NCBI GenBank assembly: GCA_023435645.1
Contig: JAEYRK010000041.1
Location: 1 to 64,000 of the forward strand
DNA: 64,000 bases
Reading direction: 5' to 3'
Source of the DNA: Bacillota bacterium
GTDB taxonomy: Bacteria; Bacillota; Clostridia; Lachnospirales; Lachnospiraceae
Made by a program: the position numbers and the translations under genes. The notes under the pieces are model-generated. The model had not been told where the DNA came from and made no database searches. It worked only from the letters and a program-made list of their open reading frames with translations. Position 1 is the first letter of the stretch; each line of letters opens with the position of its first letter. Of this stretch, positions 17,513 to 26,084 are shown piece after piece.

Positions 17513-17540
17513 TTGATGTTTCAACTAAATATGTTATAAT
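17513..17540 (+). promoter_or_regulatory. extended -10 promoter upstream of the Ig-like gene
   Basis: TTGATG (17513-17518), a 16-bp spacer, and TGTTATAAT, an extended -10 with TATAAT at 17535-17540. Transcription would start just inside the GTAC repeat array and give a leader of about 210 nt before the ATG at 17760. Confidence 0.75.
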
Positions 17541-17707
17541 AAATGTACGATATATTATGTACGGCGAATGATGTACGATATATTCTGTACGAGGAATGAT
17601 GTAATATGTATTAAGTACCCTATATTACGTACGAATTACGTGTACAATGTACGAATAAAGTGTACAATGTACGAAAAAAGTGTACAATGTACGAAAAAAT
17701 TGTACAT
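17541..17707 (+). repeat. GTAC-rich direct repeat array in the leader of the Ig-like gene
   Basis: Three tandem 20-bp units start at 17641, 17661 and 17681 (TGTACAATGTACGA followed by ATAAAG, AAAAAG or AAAAAT), with the first seven bases repeated at 17701. Before them, degenerate longer units of about 25-28 bp (AATG-ATGTACGATATATT-TGTACG) occur at 17541-17640. Each 20-bp unit contains the palindrome TGTACA. No spacers as in CRISPR. Confidence 0.9.
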
Positions 17708-17759
17708 AGCTGGATCGTTATATCCTTATTAACCCTTTTTTTGAATTGGAGATGATTCT

Positions 17760-18101
17760 ATGGCGTCAAAGTACATTACCATTGAAAATGTTTCCGGTGC
17801 GACACAAGGACGCGTGAAGCAGAGTCTGAAGTTTAAAACCGGAAGTTTTGTATGGCGTATTAAGTTTACGGCACCGCTCAATCCGTCCACCGTTAACAAT
17901 AAAAACCTTTATGTTACCTCTATGAACCAGATTCCCTTAAAAACCAACATCCGTTATGATTCTGTGAATAACTATATTGAGATAGAGCCCTTAGAGCCCT
18001 ATACCAAGAACGAATCTTATCTGCTGCATGTAACGGATCAGGTGATGTCTAAAAAGGGGCAGAAGCTTCCGACTGAGATTACCATCCAGTTTAAGGTATA
18101 A
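17760..18101 (+). CDS. small Ig-like (SbsA/Big_5-type) domain protein
   Basis: A 113-residue protein that consists almost entirely of one bacterial Ig-like domain: FVWRIKFTAPLNPSTVNNKNLYV matches the 'I.F..P.D..TV...N..V' opening of SbsA-type Ig domains, and IEIEPLEPYTKNESYLLHVTDQVMSKKGQKLP matches their second half (L-x-P-x-x-x-Y-x-L-x-V ... D-x-x-G). No signal peptide or membrane segment is seen, so it is predicted to be cytoplasmic unless exported otherwise. The function is unknown. GGAG lies eight bases before the ATG. Preceded by an extended -10 promoter and the GTAC repeat array; ends 11 bases from the convergent TPR-AAA gene. Confidence 0.75.
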   Translation: MASKYITIENVSGATQGRVKQSLKFKTGSFVWRIKFTAPLNPSTVNNKNLYVTSMNQIPLKTNIRYDSVNNYIEIEPLEPYTKNESYLLHVTDQVMSKKGQKLPTEITIQFKV

Positions 18102-18111
18102 GCTCCGATAC

Positions 18112-20040
18112 TCACCTCGGATTATTAAAATCCTCTGGTAACAGGGTTGATACTCCAAGCTCGCCTATTCTTCCCTGTGATGCCAATAGGGAAAGCCGTT
18201 TTCCCATCCTGAGATCTGCCGAATCCATAGCCCCCTGTAACAGCCTTTGAATGGTTTCCAGCTGTTGCTCCGGGGCTTCCTTCTTAATTATTTGTCTTAC
18301 AGCATTTTTAAGTACAGTCTGCGCACCCTTTTGAAGCTGATACTCTTTTCTTCTAAGGTATGAATAAGCAAACCCCAGTAGTTCCTCCTCATTATACTGA
18401 GGAAGATGGATCCTGTTCTTGAACATATCCATCAATTTTGGGCATTCACGGAATAGCTTATTCATATTCTTTTTATTTTCTTCAAAAATCACTCCTATTT
18501 CACCGGGAAGTAACCGGATCAGCTCCAAAAGCTTTTCTATCGCCGGACGCTTCAGCTCGCTGGCCTGCTCAACCACCAGGCAGCAGTCTCTTAAGGCATC
18601 CTTCTTAGCCGTGATATCCGCCCCATTCAGGATCTCAGCTGAAACCTTCGCAATCTTTGAGGTCCTCAAAATACCTGTTCGATATAGAAATATGGCTATG
18701 GACTTCGCCAGCGCTGTCTTGCCGGAGCCCGGGGTTCCGGTGATAATCATCTGTACACTCTTTGTTTGCTTGTCCAGGATCATATCCAGGCTTTTCACCA
18801 GTTGCTTTCTGACTGATTTCACATGAAGAAAGTTTCCAAAGATCTCGTACACATCGATTCCGGTTTCCTCGTGAATCCCGTTTAATCTGGCACTATCCTC
18901 ATCATCCTCCTCTTCCAGCAGGCGATATAGCTCATCCTCCACTTCCTGTTCCACCAGCTCTCGCTCTGTTAATGCGATCGCTGACAGCTCCTGTAATCCG
19001 TAGCGCTCGTAATCGAACCCAACATTTTCCTTATTATCGTCCACGGTACTTCCGGTTTTGATAGGTATGTCTTCGTTATTTCCGCTATTGATATCACCGT
19101 TTTCGATAGGATCGTCTTCCATATCCTCTTTGCCGAGATCACCGGTTGCCGTATCATCCGCTTCGGTATCACTGTTTTCCAGCCTCTCTCCGGTATATGG
19201 ATATTCTATCTGATACACTTCATCCCTGCTTTCGGATTGGGGCGCCTTCTCCGTAGAATCCTCGGATAGAATTTCCTCCACACCTCTCTTCATCAGGTTT
19301 GTAAAATCATCTGCCTCGTCTTCCGGTAATGTAAGCTGGATTTCTTTCTTCTGTTCGGATTCCAGGGAGGCTGCTCTCTCCACAGATCCATGTGAATTCT
19401 CCTCCTCCGGCCTTTGATACTCCTGTCTTGCCCTCTTCTTCAGCTCTTCAATAATCTTATCCTTATCGGCTTCGCCCGAATAATATGCCTTTAAAACCCT
19501 AGCCTTCTCTACATAGCTTCCTTCTCCAAACCATAGAATAATATCAGAGCATTCTCTGATACACTCCTCTTCCATTCCCGCCTTATAATACAGCTTCGCC
19601 AGTTCATAAGCCCATTGCTCTATGTACTCTGTCTCCTTGAGCTTCTCCAGCGTCTGAATCAATACCGCAAAGGCTTCTCCCTTCAGCTTATCGATTTGAT
19701 AACGGTAGATATAGTTCTTATAATCCCTCGGAGCCTGCTTCTCGTATTCCCTCAGAAAGCTTTCTGCCTCCTCTATATTACATAATTGAATGGACATCCA
19801 AATTAATTCATTCAGTACTTTTCTTGTCTTTGATTTATTGTATATTCGCAGCAGCAGCTGAAGTGCTTCTTCATATCGTTCGTTCTGAGTATATACCTCT
19901 GCCATCAGGCCAAGCGTGGAGGGATTCTTAATCTTCTTATTGTCTATCGTATCCAGAATTCTAAGAGCGGAAGCATAATCTTCCTCTCGAACCTTTCTTT
20001 TGATCTCTTCTGTCTTAACGATAATCTCATAGCTTCCCAT
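18112..20040 (-). CDS. TPR-containing protein with degenerate SpoVK/CbxX-type AAA domain
   Basis: A 642-residue protein in three parts: TPR-like helices (about residues 1-200), a highly acidic linker (about 210-390), and a C-terminal AAA domain. Walker A is intact (GTPGSGKT, 435-442). The segment aligned with the SpoVK/CbxX Walker B (hhhhDEA) reads LVVEQA at 488-493, so Asp is replaced by Glu and the catalytic Glu by Gln; the arginine-finger segment (LRSRF in relatives) reads LMDMF at 536-540. It may bind ATP but is unlikely to hydrolyse it normally. Function unknown. GAGGAGGTAATGCC precedes the ATG. An ABC ATPase gene starts 700 bases upstream and ends 35 bases before this one begins, so the two are probably co-transcribed. 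Confidence 0.72.
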   Translation of the reverse strand: MGSYEIIVKTEEIKRKVREEDYASALRILDTIDNKKIKNPSTLGLMAEVYTQNERYEEALQLLLRIYNKSKTRKVLNELIWMSIQLCNIEEAESFLREYEKQAPRDYKNYIYRYQIDKLKGEAFAVLIQTLEKLKETEYIEQWAYELAKLYYKAGMEEECIRECSDIILWFGEGSYVEKARVLKAYYSGEADKDKIIEELKKRARQEYQRPEEENSHGSVERAASLESEQKKEIQLTLPEDEADDFTNLMKRGVEEILSEDSTEKAPQSESRDEVYQIEYPYTGERLENSDTEADDTATGDLGKEDMEDDPIENGDINSGNNEDIPIKTGSTVDDNKENVGFDYERYGLQELSAIALTERELVEQEVEDELYRLLEEEDDEDSARLNGIHEETGIDVYEIFGNFLHVKSVRKQLVKSLDMILDKQTKSVQMIITGTPGSGKTALAKSIAIFLYRTGILRTSKIAKVSAEILNGADITAKKDALRDCCLVVEQASELKRPAIEKLLELIRLLPGEIGVIFEENKKNMNKLFRECPKLMDMFKNRIHLPQYNEEELLGFAYSYLRRKEYQLQKGAQTVLKNAVRQIIKKEAPEQQLETIQRLLQGAMDSADLRMGKRLSLLASQGRIGELGVSTLLPEDFNNPR

Positions 20041-20075
20041 GGCATTACCTCCTCTGTATCGTAACCCCGCTCTAC

Positions 20076-20795
20076 TTAATTCCGGTTACCCGTGACCTCG
20101 AGATAGAGCTGTTCCAGACTTTTGTTCGTCCCCAGAAGTTCCTTCATATCACCAAAAAGAATACATCTGCCCCGATCAATCATACAGATCTTATCACAGA
20201 TTTTTTCCATCTCCTCCATATAATGACCAGCATAGATGATACTGACTCCCTGACTTTTCAGTCGCAGTACCGCTTCCAGAATCTGATTTCTGGATTCCAC
20301 ATCCAGTCCTACGGTTGGTTCATCCATAATAATCAGTTTTGGCTCATGGAGCAGGGCCGCTCCAATATTCAGTCGTCGCTTCATTCCACCGGAATAGCTG
20401 CTAACCCTTCTTCTCAGAACCTTTCCTGTGATTTGTATGGTATCGGCCACCTCATTTACCCGGTTTCTCAGACGTTTACCTCTAACATGATTTGCCCTTC
20501 CCCAGAATTTTAAATTATCCTTGCCACTTAAAGAAGGATAGAGTGCAATCTCCTGAGGAACATAGCCCAGCGAGCTTCTCATGAACCAGGGATATTTTAC
20601 AATATCCTGCCCATTGTAGTAAATATTACCGCTATCCGGTTTATTCAGCGTGGTGATCATGGATATGGTCGTGGATTTTCCGGCACCGTTGGCTCCGATG
20701 AGTCCTAATACCTCCCCTTCCTTTACCTGAAAGGAGATTCCATCCACTGCTTTATTCTCTTTATAATATTTTTTCACATTAATTAATTCGAGCAT
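20076..20795 (-). CDS. ABC transporter ATP-binding protein without adjacent permease
   Basis: A 239-residue ABC ATPase of the drug/antibiotic or CcmA-like export class. Walker A GANGAGKST, Q-loop YVPQEIALYPSLSG, signature YSGGMKRRLNIGAAL, Walker B LIIMDEPTVGLD and switch His in IIYAGHYMEE. Exporter ATPases of this class normally pair with an ABC-2 permease, but none is encoded on either side. A GTG two codons upstream is also possible; the ATG at 20795 is seven bases from GGGAG and is preferred. Ends 35 bases before the TPR-AAA gene, which suggests a shared transcript. Confidence 0.92.
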   Translation of the reverse strand: MLELINVKKYYKENKAVDGISFQVKEGEVLGLIGANGAGKSTTISMITTLNKPDSGNIYYNGQDIVKYPWFMRSSLGYVPQEIALYPSLSGKDNLKFWGRANHVRGKRLRNRVNEVADTIQITGKVLRRRVSSYSGGMKRRLNIGAALLHEPKLIIMDEPTVGLDVESRNQILEAVLRLKSQGVSIIYAGHYMEEMEKICDKICMIDRGRCILFGDMKELLGTNKSLEQLYLEVTGNRN

Positions 20796-20979
20796 TGCCA
20801 CACTCCCATAGGATTTTGCGGTCCTTTTCTAGTTCTATACTAACATCTGTACCCTGTGAATACAAGAGTAAAAACTGTCAAGCATGTCCTCTCCGGACTG
20901 ATCTGCGCAAGGGCTTGTCCTGTGATTAAGTGAGCGGTGCTCCTTCCGTAAGGAGCAACCGGCATATCATTGTATGCAG

Positions 20980-21035
20980 GCAGAGAGACATCTTCGGATT
21001 TTGCAGGGCACAAAATCAACGATCTGTCTCTCAGC
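20980..21035. other. nested inverted repeat between two genes
   Basis: Outer arms GCAGAGAGACA (20980-20990) and TGTCTCTCAGC (21025-21035), inner arms GATTTTG (20997-21003) and CAAAATC (21011-21017). There is no T tract on either side. It lies just after the stop of the cNMP-fold gene, so it may stabilise the 3' end of that transcript. Confidence 0.65.
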
Positions 21036-21045
21036 TTCTTTCCCT

Positions 21046-23379
21046 TTATAAATCTCTGAAGTAGGTCAATGTATTTGCCAATTCCTCCGTAATCTCAACC
21101 TGATCCTTCTGAAGCTGACGATATCTTCCTTCCACCTCGCGAAGCTTCTTCAGCTTTTCTCTGTTGAATCTGGAATAGGCCTCTTCAAACAAGGGCTGTA
21201 GCAATAGCTGTTCCCGGATTTCTTTGCCGAAGGGGCAATAGGTGGCCAGCATTTCCCTCACCGGCTTATTCAGCTTAATCGCTCCTGTGGATTCATAATT
21301 CACCCATATTTCATAGTCAATCACAAAAATCTCCCGGCTATTTCGGCCTCTCTGGATCTGGAGCTTCAGCTTCTCCTTCCTCTCCTCGGAAAGCTCCCTG
21401 TTCTTACGGTAGAACTGAAGATAATCCGAATACTCAGAAGTAAGGGATTTATGTTTGATATCATTCCAAGACATACCCTCTATACTCCTACACATCTCCC
21501 ATCGGAATCTACCGAAAAGCTTCGTCATAACCGCTAACAGATTTGCTTCACAGAAAAACGGTAGTATGAACCGCCCTGAGCTATCTCTTCTCTTCCCTGT
21601 GATTTCTTGCCACATGATGCCGTTCACACCAACTGTGGGCATCATAATGATGTCCGGATATACTCTCTTTATAATATGTTCCTTGGTCGTGTTTTTATCC
21701 TTGTCCACATAGAGAACCTCCCGGTCAAAGATCGAATAATCAATCCGGATCAGTTCCCTCATCGTTTCTATGATTTTTGAGGGCGGGAGATAGGACTTAT
21801 CAAAGGAATTCACCAGGATATCCTTTTGGAGCACCGGAACAAAGGAGCTGATCTGCCCGTTTGTGAGCTTGTTATTGTACCGGAACATGTTCTGAATCTC
21901 ATAATCCAGCTTCCGTTCAGGATTTACTGACCACTCCTGTAGCTCCTTATCGCTGAATTTTCCCTGCCGTTTTAAGGATGCCAGCATCTCCTGATAATCC
22001 AAATCAAACTCGTTCTTGGACGGCTGCTTCTTCCCCTCATAGATCAAGGTAAGCCAGTCCTTAATGTTATAAACATGGATTTCTGTATCAGAGGACTTCT
22101 CTTCCTCCAAGAAATACAGGGATAATAGCTGGTCCTGATTTAACAGTCTCTCATCTGCATAACCATAACGAAGGAACAGATCAACCAGTCTCGGTGCAGA
22201 ATTATCCCGATAGGCCTTTAAAAAGATTTCCTTATATAGAAGATAAAAATGCTCCGTTACCTGCCTTCGTAGGGCTCTGGCACTGTCATCCCCGGACATT
22301 CTGTCCTTCAGGTTGACATAGTTTTCCATCACTGCTGCCATCTCAACAGCCTTGTCCGCACTTATTCCCGAATAGATTAAAAGCTTCTCGTAGGAATTCT
22401 TGAGTTCTCTGATTGCCTGCTCAGATTCCTCTGCCGAATATTTGAGGCAGGTCTTCGTGCTCATATCCTTCCCTCTGGTACCGGTAAGTAGAAGATGATA
22501 TGCCTCCTCCATTCTTTTACGGTTAACAACAATCTTTTTCCCCAGCATCTCTTCATAGAAGGTTTCAATCTGGTTAATCATTTCTATAATCAAATCCATG
22601 ACATCCATCACGGAACTACTGTAGCCGTCCGCATTCTCCATCTCAATGGCCAGCGCAGCCACCAGCTGGAAGAGACAGCTGTCACTTTCATCAATCAGGC
22701 ATGCTGTCATATCCGTCAGTTTATTGCACAAATTCTTTAAAACACTAATCTGATGATTCACTATCTCCACCTGGTCCTCTACCTGATAGAGGGTTATGGC
22801 GTTCCCATAGGAGTAGAAGGCCTTGACTACATCAATCGGGAGGGCGGCACATTCCTTATAATAATTAATTCTATCCTGTTCCAGCTCCAGGTCACTGTCC
22901 AGCATGGTAAGGCTGTTCATCTGCTGATTCGTAGTTGCCGTATATCCAAGCCGTTTTGCCGTATCCAGATAGCTTATGTATTGATCCTTCAGGAATTGAT
23001 ATAGCATAAGTCCGTTCTTCATCATTCCTTGATATATTTTGTCCAGTTCCAGGATCATGCGGTTATGGGAGGCAACCATCAGTCCGTGGTAATCCTTATT
23101 GATGGATAAGATGGAATCCAGCTCCTCTATCCTGCCAATAGAAAAGATATATAGGATGGAATCATCCAATGCAGTATAGGTGCTTTGGCAGACTCCGGTA
23201 AAAAGATCCCCCACTCCAAGAAAAACTCCGGGGTTAACGATTAGCTTTGCTCCATCGTTATGAATCAGGATCCGTCCCTTAATAATGAGGGCTATGCTCT
23301 GTACAGCATCTCCCTCTGTATAAATATCTGTGCCTTTCGTGAATTGATTCACTGCGTTAAGATTAATCTTCCATTTCAT
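21046..23379 (-). CDS. large protein of unknown function with N-terminal cNMP-binding-like fold
   Basis: A 777-residue soluble protein that I do not recognise as a whole. The first 100 residues resemble a cyclic nucleotide-binding (CRP/cupin-like) domain: FTKGTDIYTEGDAVQSIALIIKGRILIHNDG, then LGVGDLF. The phosphate-binding cassette (GE...RxA) is not conserved: GVCQSTYTA replaces the Arg-containing part, so cAMP binding is unlikely. No CRP-type HTH follows. The rest is predicted mostly helical, with charged segments (LKRQGKFSDKELQEWSV, RREVEGRYRQLQKDQ-like coiled coil at the end). No membrane segment. GGAGCTGTATCA precedes the ATG. Probably a cytoplasmic scaffold or sensor; the neighbours give no clear hint. 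Confidence 0.6.
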   Translation of the reverse strand: MKWKINLNAVNQFTKGTDIYTEGDAVQSIALIIKGRILIHNDGAKLIVNPGVFLGVGDLFTGVCQSTYTALDDSILYIFSIGRIEELDSILSINKDYHGLMVASHNRMILELDKIYQGMMKNGLMLYQFLKDQYISYLDTAKRLGYTATTNQQMNSLTMLDSDLELEQDRINYYKECAALPIDVVKAFYSYGNAITLYQVEDQVEIVNHQISVLKNLCNKLTDMTACLIDESDSCLFQLVAALAIEMENADGYSSSVMDVMDLIIEMINQIETFYEEMLGKKIVVNRKRMEEAYHLLLTGTRGKDMSTKTCLKYSAEESEQAIRELKNSYEKLLIYSGISADKAVEMAAVMENYVNLKDRMSGDDSARALRRQVTEHFYLLYKEIFLKAYRDNSAPRLVDLFLRYGYADERLLNQDQLLSLYFLEEEKSSDTEIHVYNIKDWLTLIYEGKKQPSKNEFDLDYQEMLASLKRQGKFSDKELQEWSVNPERKLDYEIQNMFRYNNKLTNGQISSFVPVLQKDILVNSFDKSYLPPSKIIETMRELIRIDYSIFDREVLYVDKDKNTTKEHIIKRVYPDIIMMPTVGVNGIMWQEITGKRRDSSGRFILPFFCEANLLAVMTKLFGRFRWEMCRSIEGMSWNDIKHKSLTSEYSDYLQFYRKNRELSEERKEKLKLQIQRGRNSREIFVIDYEIWVNYESTGAIKLNKPVREMLATYCPFGKEIREQLLLQPLFEEAYSRFNREKLKKLREVEGRYRQLQKDQVEITEELANTLTYFRDL

Positions 23380-23588
23380 TGATACAGCTCCAATTCATTA
23401 TGGTATCTTACTTGGACTTTCTTTTGCTCAAATGTACTTCTATTATATATCATTTTCCATAAAACAAAAAGGAGATTTTGTCAGATTTGTGGATTTTTTC
23501 ACTAGTCCAAATGGTTCAGTCCGGCTTCCCCAAGGGAGCAGGTTGTCGTTAGCTTCGAACAAGGTTGCCGACCTCCCTGCTTTGACGA

Positions 23589-23615
23589 AAAAAAGGAAAT
23601 GCCTAAAGCATTTCC
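23589..23615 (-). terminator. intrinsic terminator of the SRP RNA gene
   Basis: Perfect stem GGAAATGC/GCATTTCC (23595-23602 with 23608-23615) followed on the minus strand by a run of T (complement of 23588-23594), about 20 bases after the RNA 3' end. Confidence 0.88.
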
Positions 23616-23634
23616 TGATTGGTTTATGATAATT

Positions 23635-23896
23635 CCGTGCGTTCTGCTTTGAAAGCTTACCATAAGCGTTACCTTTACAGTTAACTCGGCCCAGGCTTCC
23701 TTACGGCACACAGGAGATTTCGCTTAGTGCTGCTCCATTCCTGACCTGACACGGTTCACGAATTCCTGTTGCGCAAGACCCAGACGTCAACATCACTTAT
23801 AAAGGGCGGCCCTACAGTAAGTCATCCGGGGCAGAACATCACCCCTGCTGTAGCGGATTGCAGGTACAGGGCACCGCTATCTCCCCGGCTGCACGG
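23635..23896 (-). ncRNA. ffs: signal recognition particle RNA, large type with Alu domain
   Basis: About 262 nt. Its ends are complementary (5' CCGTGC... and 3' ...GCACGG). The S-domain core is clear: GTGTCAGGTCAGGAATGGAGCAGCACTAAG, split here as GTCAGGTCAGG and GGAGCAGCAC, then CCTGGGCCGAGTTAACT as in other Firmicute scRNAs. The length and Alu half mark the large Firmicute type. It binds Ffh (SRP54) for cotranslational targeting. It lies downstream of tadA as in Bacillus, but dnaX does not follow. Ends are by eye and may be off by a few bases. Confidence 0.94.
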
Positions 23897-24027
23897 AAAC
23901 TTTATGACTAATTAATAAACATAGCAAACGAAGGATATACTTGCCGTTGAGCAACCTCCATCACCCTAGGGCTATTAGACCTAAGCAGAAAGCTGTATGC
24001 CTAGTATACGTTATTCCTGTCGGGATG

Positions 24028-24609
24028 TCAACCCTCAAGCTTTTCCTCTGCTGCCAGCTCATGTCCTTTTTCAGCTGTCAAGTCCTGCTCTCCCTCTGCT
24101 TCCAGTCGATGCCCTTCCCCTGCTTCCAAGGATTCCATCCGCCGTTCCTGTTTATTACGGATGCGCAATTCCTTAAAAAATTTCTGCAATATTCCCTGGC
24201 ACACTTCCTCCATAATTCCTGTTGTTAATTCCACCTGGTGATTAAATTCCGGTCTTTGAAGTAGGTTTAGAATGGATCCGGCACAGCCTGCCTTCGGATT
24301 CATCGTCCCTACAACCACTCTTTTGATCCTGGCCTGTACAATTGCACCCGAACACATCTGACAGGGCTCCAGCGTAATGTACATCGTGCAGTCCTCCAGC
24401 CTCCAATCCCCCATCGCCTTACTGGCTTTCTCAATGGCTGTAAGCTCTGCGTGGGCCAGAGTTGTTTTCTTCGTGTTACGTCTATTGTACCCTTTGCCGA
24501 TGATTTTATCCTGACAAACAATCACACAGCCTATCGGAACCTCGCCCAGACGGTAAGCCCTTTTTGCCTGCTTCAATGCTTCCTTCATATATCGTTCATC
24601 CGTATTCAT
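24028..24609 (-). CDS. tadA: tRNA-specific adenosine deaminase
   Basis: Converts the wobble adenosine (A34) of tRNA-Arg(ACG) to inosine. Zinc-dependent deaminase motifs are intact: HAE in TTLAHAELTAI and PCQMC in TLEPCQMCSGAI, with CVIV and GYNRRNTKK in between. The family core ends at about residue 155 (QKFFKELR); a further 40 residues form a Glu/Gly-rich tail with repeated EAGEG/EAEGE/AEKGHELAAEE-type segments, not normal for TadA. AAGGA eight bases upstream favours the ATG at 24609 over earlier in-frame codons. Transcribed toward the SRP RNA gene. Confidence 0.95.
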   Translation of the reverse strand: MNTDERYMKEALKQAKRAYRLGEVPIGCVIVCQDKIIGKGYNRRNTKKTTLAHAELTAIEKASKAMGDWRLEDCTMYITLEPCQMCSGAIVQARIKRVVVGTMNPKAGCAGSILNLLQRPEFNHQVELTTGIMEEVCQGILQKFFKELRIRNKQERRMESLEAGEGHRLEAEGEQDLTAEKGHELAAEEKLEG

Positions 24610-24783
24610 AACCATATTCCTTTTCATCTGGACTACAAACTTTAAATCTGCTATGATTAACATAGATTATATGATAAGCAGACACCTCTCCCCTGACTAT
24701 GTCCGTAATTACATACCTCCAGTACCGGGAGTTGCTTGGATCTGCTTTTATAGATTGTAACATAACCCTAATGAGGTGACAAT

Positions 24784-25479
24784 ATGCAGATCCACGGCTT
24801 CAATAAATCCACCCTGCTTGACTACCCCAAGCATCTGGCCGCTACTATTTTTTTAGGTGGTTGTAATCTAAGATGTCCCTTCTGTCAGAACGCTTCCCTG
24901 GTACTCAGACCGGGCTCTCAACCGCTTCATCCGGAGGAGGAGGTCCTTGCCTATCTGAAGAAAAGGGTCCATATTCTGGAGGCCGTATGCATAACAGGAG
25001 GAGAGCCTACCCTTTATCCTGAGCTCCCTGTATTCTTACATAAGATCAAAGCTCTCGGTTATAAAATCAAGCTGGATACCAACGGCTTGAATCCTTCTAT
25101 GGTAAATAATCTGATCTCCTCACAGCTGATTGATTATGTTGCTATGGATATCAAAAATTCCCCGGAGCATTACCCTGTCACTGCAGGTGCTCCTGAGCTG
25201 GATCTTGGACCTATTCAGGAAACCGCTGATATGCTGATCAATGGTTCCTTGGATTATGAATTCAGGACCACTGTTGTCCGGGAATTACATTCGGAGGAGG
25301 ATATGCATTCCATAGGCAGGTGGCTGAACGGGGCAAAGGCATATTTTCTTCAGTCCTTTCAGGATTCCGGTGATATCCTATCCCCCGGCTTAAGCGCCCC
25401 GGGTAAGGATGCTCTGCTTCGCTTTCAGTTCATCCTGAGTACCTATCTGGACAATGTCTCCATCAGGGGCATTGATTAG
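24784..25479 (+). CDS. radical SAM activating protein, NrdG2-like
   Basis: A 231-residue radical SAM protein of the anaerobic ribonucleoside-triphosphate reductase activating (NrdG2) type. The [4Fe-4S]-binding CxxxCxxC motif is GCNLRCPFCQN near residue 27-36, followed by the SAM-binding ITGGEPTLYPELP segment and DTNGLNPSM. It would generate a glycyl radical on a partner enzyme. No nrdD or other glycyl-radical enzyme is in the window, so the partner is elsewhere or unknown. GAGGTGACAAT precedes the ATG. It is 17 bases upstream of a GNAT gene, likely one operon. Confidence 0.88.
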   Translation: MQIHGFNKSTLLDYPKHLAATIFLGGCNLRCPFCQNASLVLRPGSQPLHPEEEVLAYLKKRVHILEAVCITGGEPTLYPELPVFLHKIKALGYKIKLDTNGLNPSMVNNLISSQLIDYVAMDIKNSPEHYPVTAGAPELDLGPIQETADMLINGSLDYEFRTTVVRELHSEEDMHSIGRWLNGAKAYFLQSFQDSGDILSPGLSAPGKDALLRFQFILSTYLDNVSIRGID

Positions 25480-25496
25480 CTGAAGGGAGGACCTTT

Positions 25497-26084
25497 ATGC
25501 CCGTGACCTTTGACACTCCCCGGCTGCTTATCCGGCAGCTGAATAGAGACGCAGCCGGTCTGGTGCTGGATTTCTATGAGGAAAACAAGGAGCTGTTCGA
25601 ACCCTGGGAGCCCAAACGGGCGAACCACTTCTACACACTCCCATACCAAAAAGCTTCCCTTTCTGCAGAATATCATCAGATGCTGGAAGGAAAGCTGTTA
25701 AGATATTGGGTTTTTTTAAAGGATCATCCGGATGAAATCATTGGATCCTTCTGCTTTCAGAACTTCCTTAAGGGGCCCTATCAAAGCTGTAGCCTGGGCT
25801 ATAAGTTCAGCAGAAGACATCACCATAAGGGTTACGCCTATGAAAGCATTCAAGCGGGTCTCGCGCTCCTTTTTCACGAGCTTCCGATCCATCGGGTGGA
25901 AGCCTTCATCATGCCGGGTAACCTTCCCTCCATCCAACTAATCGAGCGCCTTCACTTTACCTATGAAGGCATTTCCTATTCCTATGCCAATATTAATGGT
26001 AGCTGGTCAGATCATATCAGGTATTCCCTAATCAATCCTCAAGAGTCTTTCTCTGATCAAAGGGATACCGGTACATACCAATAA
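25497..26084 (+). CDS. GNAT acetyltransferase, RimJ/RimL type
   Basis: A 195-residue GNAT of the RimJ/RimL/Acetyltransf_3 group: TPRLLIRQLNRDAAGLVLDFY at the N-terminus, IGSFCFQN central strand, YKFSRRHHHKGYAYESI as the acetyl-CoA-binding loop (R/Q-x-x-G-x-A), and HRVEAFIMPGNLPSIQLIERLHF typical of the last third. Substrate unknown; ribosomal-protein N-terminal acetylation is the known family role. GGGAGGA precedes the ATG. Its last 28 bases overlap the end of the convergent minus-strand gene. Confidence 0.87.
   Translation: MPVTFDTPRLLIRQLNRDAAGLVLDFYEENKELFEPWEPKRANHFYTLPYQKASLSAEYHQMLEGKLLRYWVFLKDHPDEIIGSFCFQNFLKGPYQSCSLGYKFSRRHHHKGYAYESIQAGLALLFHELPIHRVEAFIMPGNLPSIQLIERLHFTYEGISYSYANINGSWSDHIRYSLINPQESFSDQRDTGTYQ

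Noticed and set aside
17541..17707. CRISPR array
   Set aside because: The units are directly adjacent with no unique spacers, and there are no cas genes in the window.
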